From Caenorhabditis elegans (Eukaryota; Nematoda; Chromadorea; Rhabditida; Rhabditidae), in assembly GCF_000002985.6 (NCBI RefSeq), contig NC_003281.10, forward strand, positions 5,518,001-5,582,000: DNA of 64,000 bases, in the 5' to 3' direction. Each line of letters opens with the position of its first letter. Position 1 is the stretch's first letter. Below the pieces are notes generated by a model. It worked only from the letters and a program-made list of their open reading frames with translations. It searched no databases and was not told the DNA's origin. Positions 1 to 12,700 of this stretch are shown in pieces. Both the position numbers and the translations under genes were made by a program.

Positions 1-50
1 AGTCATACATTTAAGAGCACAATTTGTGACTGAATGGAATAGACCATTTA

Positions 51-165
51 CCGTATTTCTTCTATTAATATGGCTGCAATACTATTTTTCGATGGTCTTC
101 CCGCTTGCAATACTATTAGGGAGTGCAAGTCTAATAGGGAGGCCATATTAATAGAAGATATACGG
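51..165. repeat. Foldback (inverted-repeat) element
   Basis: The 24-base arms at 51-74 and 142-165 are inverted copies that differ at about one position; they carry the core CTATTAATATGGC. The spacer also holds near-inverted CTATTAGGGA / CTAATAGGGA words. The same core class recurs at 20532-20664. This looks like a small non-autonomous foldback repeat of the kind common in Caenorhabditis. No coding capacity is seen. Confidence 0.7.
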
Positions 166-171
166 CATATG

Positions 172-639
172 CAAAATTAGTAGATTTTCCAAACTTTGAA
201 AATTAATATCTGGCTTCAAATTAACTTTTTCAGAAATTCCCGTAGCCATTTTGTTGCAAATTTAATGCTCTTTCAGAATTAAAAAAACCGCGTTCCAAAA
301 ACGTTCATAACCGCCGAATTCAAGCAGAAAAAGTGAATTTTCAGTCATACCTTTTAGAGCACAATTTGAGATTGGCTTGTTAATTTTCAAAGTTTGGAAA
401 ATCTACTAGTTTTGCATATAAATTGTCTATTCCATTCAATCTCAAAATGTGCTCTAAAAGGTATGACTGAAAATGCACATTTTCTGCTTGAATTCGGCGG
501 GTATGAAAGATTTTGGAATATCGTTTTTAAATTCTGAAAGAACACAAAATTTGCAACATAATGGCTATGGAAATTTTTGAAAAAGTTAGTTTGAAGCCAG
601 ATATTAATTTTCAAAGTTTTGAAAATCCACTAATTTTGT
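172..639. repeat. Large imperfect palindrome, about 470 bp
   Basis: The left arm from 172 (GCAAAATTAGTAGATTTTCC) is matched in inverse by the right arm ending at 639. Inner blocks such as TTTTAGAGCACAATTTGAGA near 352-371 pair with the block at 440-460. Arms are roughly 200 bases with scattered mismatches and a short centre near 400-415. A further inverted copy of part of the right arm lies at 2-45, so elements are nested. The minus-strand open frame at 387-614 follows from the repeat and is not a gene. A short hairpin (TTGGCAGAAAA / TTTTCTGCCAA, 642-688) abuts it. Confidence 0.75.
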
Positions 640-3600
640 ATTGGCAGAAAAAAAGAAAATTATAAAATTAATCTAATTTTCTGCCAACTAACGGAATAGA
701 AAACCGTTTCATTTTCCTGCAAATAATAATATTCAGAGAAGAGGATATTGGCAACGTCCCGCTGAGTTATTGTACTTTCTTGCGCACATACACCCCTTTC
801 CACTGGCTTCTCCATCTCGGTTTGTCTCTTTGGCAATGCCTGAACTTATTGAAGATTTTGAAAATATTTTTCAATTTCGTTTCTTATACCTAGTTTATCA
901 GAAAATTGCCACGTGGTCCAACCTCCCATTTATTCCTAATTTTCAACCGAAACGGATCAGAATTTCAATGAAATAGTTTTCAAAGTGTACTTTCGAGATC
1001 ATCGTCCTCGACATGAATTAGTCGGCGTCTTCCTTTTCTTCTTCTTCACATTTTTCCTCTTACTCATCCTCAAAACTTCTTCAAATCTGACCTTGTGTTT
1101 TTAGGCGCGCACCCAGTCGTCATCCAGCTACTTACTCTCTAGAGATCCTCATTTTGCTTTTCAATATAACCCGACCTACAGCCACCACTCAACCTATTTT
1201 AGCAAATTTTCGTTTGGTTTCGGAGAGTGAGAGTGCTAGTTTTAGTTGAACAATTTTCAGAATTGTATTATCATTCCACTTTAATGGACTTCAAAGGATG
1301 ACAAAGTTGTCTAACTTACCGATTCTAGGCCACCTCGAAAACCGACAAAATTTTAATTCCTGGCCTTATTTTCTGATTCTCGGTCACCGCTTCACAACAT
1401 GGATTTTCAAACGTCAGGATATTTTTCAAATATTTTACGAACTAAACTCTTCCAGTTGAATTTTTGAATGCCAGGTCACATTGTGAAGATTCGACGTTCT
1501 GAATTAGTTTTAGAAGACCACTTCGAACTCTTTATCAATTTGGCGACTGACTGCAAAAACTTTAATGGTCTAGGCCATGTCTCCAAATTCCATGGAATGA
1601 TATTTTCAATGACCCAGTTTATTAAGTATAACTATCAGACTCTTTCGATGTACCATGTCCTTTTCTGAAAAGCTTTTCGTTTTGCTACATGGCCGCGGAA
1701 AAGGAAAACTCGTTCACCAATTCATGGTCACCTCCACTACTTCCCGAACACTTTGATTATTGATAAAGCCACAAAAAACCATTTTGTCACTTTTTGCGCC
1801 GTCCAAAACACTTTCCCATCAAATTACCTTTTCCTCCTCCACCTCCTCCGATGCTTCTCCCAGGCTTTTCCTCGAAGCATATTGCAACACACTGTTTCGC
1901 AATTAGTTCGGTCATTGATTGAGTCACTCATTCTTTCTCTCTCAGTCACTCATTATTCTAATTCACGCTACCGTCACCGCCACAGTCTGGGGCGTTGTCA
2001 TGTTCACATGCGTCCTAGCGGCATCCCCTCCAAGTGCCTTCCTGCCAACTGGTCGATGTCTAATCCTCTCTAAAGTCTGTAATCTTGACGTGTGAGTCGA
2101 TTAGCTTCTTCTCTACTGTTTTCCGACGGTTTCACTGTTCTTCGGCAAAACCGTCCGTGCGCGTTTTTGTTTTTTTCTGGTATTGTTTGTTTCTTTAGGA
2201 ATAGTTTCTAAATTTGCTCTACAAAACTAGGGTGTCGTCGTTTCCCTATATTTGCCACGTGGCCGACATTTTGGAAAACTCTTCCGTGGCGCAAAAAATA
2301 AATCCTGCTAGAATTTGTTTTACTAACAGTAAGATGTTAGAAACGAAGTCCATTTTTTGAGACGCTATAAAATTTAAGACATGTTCAGCATTTTAGGATC
2401 AAAATATAAACATAAAACCCAGCTCTGAAATTCTATGTAATTATAAGACTTTTTCATTTTTTTTGGAGAACTAGCTGACTGACTGTTATTGTGGGAGTTT
2501 TATGAAAATCTAGACCATGTTACAACTACTCAGGGAGGATGTTTTGGGGAAACCTCTGCCTCGTTAGCATTATCAACGGTAGAGTTTTATGAAAATCTAG
2601 GCAACGTGACAATTGTGTCACAGCTCCCCGATCTCCATATTATCAATGTAACATAATTGCAACTTCTAGGTGGCGCCACCCCTTCCAACAGAGCGTGTTT
2701 GCAACACAAAAAGCTGTTCGCATTTGCTTACTTCCGCTTGAAATCTCACCGAAATGTTGCTGTGATATTCGGCAGACATCTGGAAAAAAGTCGAAATTCT
2801 TCACAGCGGCGGCAAAACTACAGTAACCTATGATTATACAGAGAGACATCCCCCTACTACGGCACGTTTACTTTCCGCGTTACAGCATCACGTACCTGTT
2901 GGATGAAGATGGAGGGAAAGAAAAAGAAAATCAAAATCAAACGTATGGGAAACGCCTTTCGCCTTCTCGTTCGACATTCGTTGTACTTTTCAGTATTGGT
3001 TTTAGCTTCTTTGATGAATATATAGTTGGGAAATACTGGAATTCGTTAACTGTAACATTTAAACTCTAAATTTACATTGTAGGGTGTTTTGCCTCCCCTT
3101 TCATTGTGTGACCTAGATTTTCTAAACTCTTCCACACTAAAAACTTAGTTCTAAAATTTTTAATTTCTTTGCAACTTTTGCTATTTGAAATATACCTCCA
3201 GTTTCTCATTTTTGTGTATTTCTGAAAATTCCTATCGATATTTCAGAAAAATGAGATGTGCATTTTCAAAACTTTTATTTCTCTCGGTCAAAAACCGAAC
3301 TTGGTAATCTTTTAAGGATTGACATAATTTTGCAAGAATTTGAACTTTCTTTTTGTGAACCGAGGATAATTAAATTATTTTTGGATTTTATGTAGAAGGG
3401 AGTAGAACAAATATTTTAAATTTGTTTTTGTTCGAATTATTATAAAAGTATCAAACCCGAGATGTTTTCAAACGTTTTAGACGAATTTACTGATTTTCCG
3501 TGTGCCAGTCGTTCATTTTTTTTTTAAATTATAAGAACGGGTTTTTAGGTTTGTTAAAAACTTTTTAAATTAAGAATGCTGACCTCCAAACATTTTCCAA

Positions 3601-4622
3601 CCTAAACTTGGATAAGTTACCTCAAGTAGTCTCTCAATTTCCGTTCTCCTACTCCTTCCACCAATTCTTTTCATTTTTTTTCCTCTCAATTTGCTGCTGT
3701 TCAATTCGTTTTTGAGGGTCAGTAGTGGTTGTGTCGCAAATTTCGAATAATGGGATGGTTAGGTAGGTGGTGTACGTTTCCATAAATAATGGTATAAGTA
3801 TGTACACATGGCATGACCTTCTCGAAATGCTTCTCCACGTCTTCGTCTTTGCATTCCGAATTATAATTGCGTGGCTTCGGACAGTGGTTGCAGGGGTCGG
3901 CGACCTGCTCGCTCATTCCGAAAGTTTCGCTTGTTTCGTCATAAGTGACATATTTCCAAGTGGTAGAAGAAGCAGTCGGATGAGTGGCCGTGTCGTATTG
4001 ATTTTTTTGGATTCGGATATTTTGTTGCATTATTTTGTGATTCACTTAAATTATTTGGTTTCTCAAATAATTTCCTATGGTTGATACCACGGTAGGCCGT
4101 CTTGATAATCATGGTGCATCGATCAAGATTTTGAATTTCTAAAATTTGATTACAATTTAAGACATATTCATGTTTGAATAGTTTTGAATAGGTCCCAAGA
4201 GCAATTTCCGACAGTTGTTGAACTTTCCAAGATCTTCCCCTCAAACTCCCTAGGCTTCCAAGCAGCTTAGTCATAAGTGTTAGCCCTTCTTCTCGTCCTC
4301 CATATTCCATTGATGACCGTTTTCCCTCATTATGGTTTCAATGTCCTCATGTCTCTCTCTCTCTCTTTCTACCAATCCGTTCACTCACTTCATTGTTTTC
4401 CATCACATTCAATTCAAATCGGTTCTTGTGTGTGTATGTATGTATCTCAAGAACACTTATATGTGATTCATATCACATCCAGATTCTCGCATTCCATCCC
4501 CGGTTTGGAAGTTACTTTTGAATCTTGTGGTGGTGGTGGAACGATCTTATCCAAACGTTTTTTATTGCTTTTTGATGTTCTATCTTGACCGAATTTTGCT
4601 CATGATGTTTGTCAAATTCGGG

Positions 4623-4696
4623 TTTCCAGCGGCCGACATCTACCGGGGTTTCTGTACTTATTGGTAGTACAATCCGTAAAATGTCGGCCGCGGAAA
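4623..4696. repeat. Short foldback with GGCCGACAT arms
   Basis: The arm TTTCCAGCGGCCGACAT (4623-4639) is inverted at 4681-4696 with one base missing, around a spacer of about 41 bases. The element is a short hairpin-forming repeat. Related ATGTCGGC words occur elsewhere in the window, for example near 62210-62270, which suggests a dispersed family. Confidence 0.6.
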
Positions 4697-6350
4697 ATCA
4701 CGTAGACGTTAGAAAAGAAAACAAGACACGTAACATCTACCTGTTGTAGTTCAGACATACATATTTTGGTAGACAACATTTTTGAGCAAGTTATCGACTT
4801 TCTGCCCCGCTTTCACAAAGAAAGTACCGGTTTGAAGCAGATGACATCTGTCCGGTTTTGTCATTTCATGTTAGAAAACATTGAGGATCTTCAACCCGGT
4901 AGGTGTCGGTCGCCATACTGATTCTTCTTGTAAACTTTCTGGCGCAAGTTTCTTAGTCTCTTTCGCACCTATAGAGCGTAAATTTCAACACTCTTCCATT
5001 TCTAACATTCCTGAAACGCGTCTCATCCATCCGCCTCTTCTTTCGCGATTGCACACATATCCTTTCCATATCTGCAATTTTCATCTTTCGCTCACTTGTC
5101 GTCATAACAATTGACCGCCCATCATCATCATCATCCTTCTTTTCGCCTATATTCCCGTTTTGCCACGTTCAATGTAATCTGAGCTGTTCTTCTTTATACC
5201 ATCCTATAAGAAAAGCTTTTCATGCAATGAAATGTGCCGAAAGTCTCAAGTGTTATTTTGTTTATTCAATTATTTATCCGTTTTCGTGCATTTTCCCTTC
5301 TGTGACATACTTTCGACAGAAAGTGAGATCTTGTGTTTTGACAGTTAAATAATTTTTTGTTGACTATGAGAATGAATCACAGTTTGAAGTTTACCTCATT
5401 TTCTTGGAATCTCTGATTGTGTTTCGTTTTTCTAGAGGGGCTACTAAACTTTGAACTGTATGAGTCAGGAACCTTGAGCAATATCAAAAATTTTTCAACT
5501 GCAGTAATGCTGCATATTTTGTGATAAATAATTTGCCTAATTAAAATTTTTGAATTTTTTCTCTGGAATAGCATAACTGTTTCAAGTCAACAAGAGCACT
5601 TTTGGATTTCTGTTGATTGCTAATCTTTGAGCGATGATATCTTCAAAACTGTGAGCGATATTAAAGAGATGTCATATAACAAGATGTATTTCAATTAGCT
5701 AACAATTTTTAGATCACAATGTTTCCTAAAAATACATGAGCGTTTGAACAACATACCTGAAGAATTGCACTTCATGCTGTAATTGTTTTATTACTAGTTT
5801 TCCTAATGATACTGTTTCATGATATAAATTAGGACATATTACCTCAAAATCCCTTCGTTATTTTTTCCTCACAAATTCCTTGTTTTCCACTGTCAAACCG
5901 TTTTTCTTCTCTCCAGTTCCCAAATAGTATTAACCTGTCGGTTTGACTCCCTAATTGCCTCCATTTGTCTTCTGACATCAACTTTCGTTTTACCTTCTTC
6001 TCCCACCCGTCTCACTTCTTTTACCAGCTCTTTTTTTTCGTTATCCTTTTTTATCAGCTTTATCACACAGATCCGCCGCCGCCATGATTTCTTATCACTT
6101 TCTCCCTCTAATGGGGTTCCTTTCATTTGATAAGATACGTTTACTAATGAGACATTTTTTCTTTGTTGAATCATCCGCTTTTAGGTAGATAGAACCACTG
6201 TGCTTAGTTTGATGGCCGGAGCTGCGGCGCAATCGGTAAAAAAGGGGACATGTATATTCAAAACAGGATTAGACTCCATATGTCCTTTTTCTGAAAATTC
6301 TGAAATACTTAATCTCCGGATTCCCGGACATATCATCCTTACCGGGTCCG

Positions 6351-6441
6351 CCATGGATAGAGGTGGCAATAGGTCGAAATGAGTCGTCCCACTTTTGGGC
6401 GAGCCTACAGTTGCGGATCGACCCTCCACCTCTATCCATGG
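6351..6441. repeat. Perfect 16-bp inverted repeat
   Basis: The sequence CCATGGATAGAGGTGG at 6351-6366 is exactly inverted at 6426-6441, with a 59-base spacer. Neither arm extends further. It could form a hairpin or bind a dimeric protein. No gene lies close by. Confidence 0.65.
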
Positions 6442-6629
6442 ATCTGTAAATTTTTGAAGCGGCTAGTATGACAGTGGTATGTTGAATTAGACACCGTATT
6501 GCGACTCCAAATGACCATTTTTCTTGAAAATCTGTTATGATATGATTGCCATACTATTGTCTGAGCCCCATGTTTTCAGACGCTGTCAAACGCCAATATA
6601 TGATTGGTAGCATTTTTACGTGATGTGGT

Positions 6630-6700
6630 CTTAAGCTTGTAGCAGAGTTGGTAAAGACGAGTAACCAATTACGGCATCCAGGTTCGAGTCATCATACATT
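6630..6700 (+). pseudogene. tRNA-like relic (A box and B box present)
   Basis: An A-box-like TAGCAGAGTTGG pattern at about 6640-6651 is followed about 40 bases later by GGTTCGAGTC at 6681-6690, which matches the RNA polymerase III B box. That spacing suits a tRNA. The arms do not pair well: the T stem would oppose CCAGG with CATCA, and the D stem is poor. No intact cloverleaf is visible. I read it as a decayed tRNA gene or tRNA-derived repeat; chance resemblance is possible. Confidence 0.35.
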
Positions 6701-9700
6701 AGTAGATCTTGTGTAGCGTATTTGGGTTACTCATAATGCCATCAGTTTCCTAGAAAAGCCATTCTCCCACTAAAATCTTCATCATAACCCGTCCACTTTG
6801 CGTCCACACTGCCAAACACCGACTACTATAGATGCCTCTAAATGGTAATCTTGTATACAATGAGGTGTTTTGTCATGTTATGTTGTGGTTTTTCGTTGTC
6901 ATTCAAACAACATTTAGCTTTCTCCGTCATTACAATATCGTGTTATTCGTCTTCTTTTTCTTCTTTGCTACTTCATTATCCATCCGCCGCCTTTTAGCAT
7001 CTTCATCATTGTTATGTTGTGTTTGTGTGTCCCCTCATGTGTACCTGATCATTTTTAATCTGAAAACTATTATATACTTTTGATTTCAACAAATAGGATA
7101 TACCGCTGAAATAAGGAGGGGTCATCTGTAGAAGGTGTTCGAGTCGGACACCAGTGTGTATATTGGGAGCAACCAGTATTGGCACCAAGGTTTCTATTTA
7201 TTATAATAACTTTCTTATTTTTTAAAAAGTCCACAAAATTTAAATTTCCTGAATTAGTTTTATTTTGCACAAATTGTCTAGAAAGCCTTTTAGCCGCCTA
7301 GAAGTGCAGAAGTTCTTCCACGTTTTCAAGAAGGTATGGCACTCCTCGTCCACGACCTTACAGCGCCGTCTTAGTTACTTCAACTCGTTGTTACGGTATC
7401 CTCTTTCAATTATCCCCGGCGATCGGGAGTACATACTAGACGTTGTCTGTCGTCTCTTCGTTTAGCGCCTTCTTTGAAACAAAAGACATCCCTCCCTTCC
7501 GAACCTCTCATACTTTTCAAGAAGGTCGTCCAATTTGAGTGCAAACACTGGTACAGACAGCCGACTGGGACCAGGTGTCTTACAAAATGCTGCTCAGTAA
7601 TTTGGGTTTTTTAGCCTTCGGGAAAGTGTTCATTTTTCAACTGACAAAATATAGAAAAATAAATTTTGAATATACTTTCTAGATGCCAAAAATTCATTTT
7701 CGGTCAGAAGCTTGATCTATGGTCGGCGACCCTTTTTTGGGGGTCAATGGGTCATAACTAGTTACCTTCTTGAATTATGTGTATCCAAGGCCAATTTTTG
7801 TGTAGCAACTTAGCAAAAACTCCACAAATTTCAAACCTTGACTAGAACTTTGGCGACCACATCCAAGGCGACGATCTTACGGTCTAGGAAGAAATTTTCA
7901 GGACTATGGAGTTAACGACGTGAAGATTCGCCAGAAGTAGGACATGATGACGTCACAGAAGGCTAGGCCGTGATCTACTACGTCAAACATGGCCTAGACT
8001 TTCCCCAGCCACGTGTAAATATATCCCTTCATCTGTATACAATAACAAACATGCGGAACCAATATCCCCTCCTCTACGTCGCCGCAGTGGTACCTGACCG
8101 ACCATGCTTGCTCACACGCATAGGATCAATAAGTGCCTGTACGGGGTAAGAGGGAGTATTGCATGGTGAGGACCCTCGAATACCCTTCAAATGACCTTCA
8201 ACATACCTTTGGAGACAGGCTCTTTGTCTCTGTCTCCGCTCTCCAACTGTTATCCCCCTTTCCCCACCTATTCAGGTAACGTGGGATACCCATTTGAAAT
8301 TTAGTGACGGTGCACATATGGTATATGCACAATATATTGGAATTTCCAATTTTCCTCTCTTTTTAATAATTTAAATGGTTTTTGTGAAGTTTTGGTCTTA
8401 TTGAAGATTTTTATGTTCAATTCCAGAAAACACTTTAGCCTGAATTTGTGTATTTTGAAAAATTGGAAATGCCGAATTTTTGTTTCGCGGAGAAAAAATT
8501 CAGTTTTGTGTGTATTTTCCAAAATTTTGGTCTTTTTCTGGAAATTTAGGATTTTGTTGACTTTTTTTTAAAGATTTACTAAACATTTTTTAATTTGCTT
8601 TATTTAAGTTGGTACTACATAAAATTAAGTAGTTCCAACTTTTTTGACCAATTTTAATTTTAATTTTAAATTTTTAAAATTCCGTAAATTTCAAATTTTG
8701 GCAAGAAATTTAAGTTTTTATTTAGTTTCCTTTTTTTATAATTAAACCTGTTACCCCTTTTTCAAAAATTCGTCGAAAAAAATCGAAATTTTCGTAAAAT
8801 TTGAAATATCTTCGATAATAATTTCCTGCTGAAAAAAGTGAAAAATGTATTGTAAGAGTCAAGGTTTCCAAAAAAATTATTTTCGAAACTTTAAAAATCT
8901 TTTTTTTTTCTCTCTTCAAAGGACAATCTTACTAAAATTTATTGAAAAAACAGCCAAAAAATATGGTTTTTTTTTTAACTTAAACAATTTTCTTCGGCTA
9001 GTTTTTTTTAATATTTCAACTTCGATCTAAATAATATGTAACCACGAAACCTTCTTAACTATATTATTTCCTGACGACTCTCTTCCTTATTCCGGTTTCA
9101 GCAAATGCTTCTCCTCCTGCTTTTTCCTCCCCGGAAACTTCCTCCCAGCTTTCTCTTTTTTCCAGTGTTTCCCTTTCTTTTTCCCTTTCCCCTCAAAAAC
9201 AGTTTTTTTGTTTATCCACTACAACTGGTAAGTTATCCTAATTATCCTTTCCGTTGGATATCAGTTTTTGCCATCTTTTCTCGGGAAATTTCAAACATTT
9301 TCAACATACCGTTATCGGATTTCTGCGAAAGCTTTGTCCCCTTCTTGCTATCCATATTTCAACACCCTTTTGCCTATTTCCGATTTAATTTTTATTAAAA
9401 TTGTTAACCATTTTTTTCCAAATTTTTTAGTTAGCTCAAATAACAATTTTATAATTTTTTTCCTTATAATTTTTTTAATTAAATGTTTTTTTCAAGTAAC
9501 GCATTTTTTACGGCTTCTTGTGGTTGGAGCCCTATATCTCAATTTACATGGTAGTTACTAAAAAGTTGTGAACCAAAAAAAATTTTGCTAATTTTGTGTT
9601 TAACATTTTGTTATTCGGTAACTTTTTTAGATTCTGCATTCTCAGAAATATAAAGGCTTCAAGTATCTTCCTCCCTCACTTTTCTATTTATCCCTAAATT

Positions 9701-9755
9701 TCCAATATTTTAAACTTTCCATATCTCATAACTCTCAAATTTCCAGCAAAACCAG

Positions 9756-12700
9756 ATGCGCAATAGGCATGCCCTTCTCGGGGCACTGCCACCGATCTTC
9801 CTGCTGCTCCTTCCCTTAATATCATGCATGAAGTTCGACCCAGAAAGGATAGCTGCAAGACTTCGAATCGATGAAAAATGGGATCAACTTGATGCATTTC
9901 AATCCATAAAATCAAGAAGAGGACGGCAGATTCAACCAAAGGAAATTAGTATTCAAGTGAGTCACAACAGTGACATTGAATGTTTTTTTTTTGGGCCGTT
10001 CTTGTTTGTTTAACGGGAAGGTCACTTTTTTGAAATTTTTTTGTATATCTCAGTGTCCTGACCGTCAATGAGTGTATATTGACACCCAAATCGAAAAAGA
10101 GGGGGCTTCTATTTGTACAGATGCGGTCCGAGGCTTTCATTTCCGTAAAACACCTGCCGTTTTAGATACGGGTAACCGGAAGAACATGACATTTGGATTA
10201 GGCAAGGATTGATTTGCTAATTGGGGATTGGTAGTTGTCGGCAAAAATTGTTTGGAGTTCTCTAAGTAAAGGGGAATATTGTAGTCTGAATTTTGACTTT
10301 TGAGGGGGTATATCTCTGCTGGTAGGATAGTTATCATAATGTTGTCAACTAACAAAATGTAGCATAGATTAAAATAAATATTTTTAAAGATATGCCAATT
10401 TTGGATTTCAAAGATGAAACCAGTTAAATTTTATCATTTCAGGTTACTGCTCCATTATTCTCAAGTCGTCTTTTCGATTACGGTACCACCGCCGGAGATG
10501 AAGAGCTCCCACAGGCTCTTGATGTTGGAAAGAAGTTAGATCTAGTACACCCGATTTCCTTCTTTGGATCTGACTACAAAACTATTTATGTAAGTAAATT
10601 TCTTATTTTACTGATTTTGTAAACTGAAATTTCAGATTCTCTCAAACGGGGCCGTGGGCTTTGAGGCGAGTTCCAGGTCCTATAAATCTGGAATTCTACC
10701 GAGCTCTACGAGGTTTTTAGCGCCATTCTGGAATAGGAATGATCTACGAAATGGTGGAAAAGTCTATTACCGAGAGGTGACAAGTAAGTTAGTACATTAA
10801 TTTCGAATGAAATATCTTTTATTTGTAGAGGGAAGAGTGTTGGAGCGGGGTCAATCTGAAATTCGGTACCAATATGATAAAAATGTAAAAGTGAAGTCAG
10901 CACTTATTATTACTTGGGACAAAATGCAGCCATTGAACACTGCGGCGCTTCCAGAAGAGGTATATTTATGAAATTATTTCTCAAAAAAACAGGAAAGGCT
11001 ACACTAAAATTTGGTGAAAATATGCATTTTAACTTTTTTTTTGTTAGAATTGTTTAGTTGGCTATTTATTTTTGTTGTCTACAGAGTCGTGTTAGAATGT
11101 AAAATTAGATCTATTGATTGAAAATTATAACTCAATAAGTTCATGAACGTTTTGTCAAATGTATATGTCTGGAAAATTAGGCTGAATTGAAAATATTTTC
11201 AAGTTGCGAAAATGTAGATTTTGATATGAGAATTTAGTTTCAAGTTAGTAATTTTTAGCTAAAACTTATTTTTACAAACATATGCCACTGAAGCTAACTT
11301 TGAGCTGTTATATCTTCAAAATTGATTTATTTAGCAGAATCTTGACAACTAGAAAAATGAAGATCATAATCAGTTTTGTAAACTGTGTTAGATGGCCTTT
11401 TAGACCTAACTTTTCAATATTTTTTTAGGGTTTTCAATGAATTTTGAAATATCTTCCCAATTTCATCTATTTCCAGAACACAAATACATTCCAAGCAGCA
11501 ATTTTCATTACTGCAAACGGAACATTTGCCAACTTCATATACAGTAATATCGGATGGACACAAGGCGCCGAGGTTCGTACTTCCCAGAAACCAGAACTTT
11601 AGGAATTTATCTAGAAAGTTATAATTAAGATTTTTAAGTCGATAAGTAATAAGTGTAGAAAATATATAAAGAAAAGAGGGGGAATAAATCGAGATTAGGG
11701 CAGATGTAATCAGATTTTGCAATTGTCCCCGATTTTCCTTTTCCACCCTAACCTGAATCCAAAGCGAAACGCGCCGCCGGATGCGCGCAAAATAATGATG
11801 ATTTATAGATGGGAACACTGGTTGTTGGAATGTTTTAATATTTTGGAAAATGAGGAACTTTAAGAAATTACTCCAACGTTTTAGCTACAAAAAAAATACA
11901 GTATAATTCAGCGGGTTTTTAAAAGTCAACTAAAGAGCCCACATGCTTTTTTATTTTCTGATGGTGCATTGATTAAGCCTAATATGTATCTAAAAAATTT
12001 ACAACTTTGAATTTGCTCAAAAATCGACCAAATGGCTCAGTGGGTTAATTTCAGGCTGGATTCAACGCTGGCGATGCTACAAATCACTTCAAGCTCCCAA
12101 CCTCAGGCACCCCGAATATTATGTACTTGGAAGAATACGGTAATACCGGAATCCCTGGAGAATGGATGTTTGAGCTCTCCGAGCTCAGAGTGATCAGCTG
12201 CAAATCTGGAATCAAGGGTGACACATGTGATCAGGGTAAGGCTCTTTTCGAAGTAAATTGTTTAATTTCTGAATTTCTTGAGAATTCCTCTATTTTTTTC
12301 TATTTTCAGAATGCTCAAATGGTGAATGGGGTCCAGACTGTGCTTACTGCTGTCATTGCTCCGAGGGAACTTGTCACCCGATTTCCGGAGATTGTCAACG
12401 TGGATGTGCTACGTGTTGGGACGGTGTCGCATGTCAAACGAGACAGGAAAAGTGTGCAACAAAGACGCAATGTGCCTCGAATGCTCTTTCCTTTAATGAT
12501 TATGATAGATGCGGAGAGCCCATTCAACGGTGTCAATGTCTCAATGGATACAAGGGAGATGGTTATAATAATTGTGAAGGTGAGGAGGAAACTGTCTGTA
12601 ATTCTGTTGTTTTTTTTTAATCAAATAATTGAAAGAAATAATCCAAGAATAATAATCACAATTTTCTCTACTTTCGCTAGCCTTTCGACAAATTCTGGCA

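Larger units (their letters stand above)
640..9755. other. Long stretch without a supportable gene; dex-1 upstream DNA
   Basis: I find no chain of in-frame exons on either strand. Open frames here are short and lack credible splice partners. The stretch holds small inverted repeats (4623-4696 and 6351-6441, listed separately), a tRNA-like relic near 6630-6700, direct repeats of GTTTTATGAAAATCTAG near 2498 and 2584, a perfect CRE-type TGACGTCA at 7948-7955, and a GC-richer block at about 7850-8280. Given the dex-1 start at 9756, the right part probably includes its promoter and enhancers; that is inference from position only. Confidence 0.5.

Noticed and set aside
3719-4310. Overlapping frames of 105-123 codons on both strands
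   Set aside because: Both strands are equally open, neither looks coding, and no junctions fit.
5893-6174. 93-codon Lys/Arg/Glu-rich minus-strand frame
   Set aside because: The composition follows from CTT/TTC-rich DNA on the plus strand; no splice sites or conserved motif.
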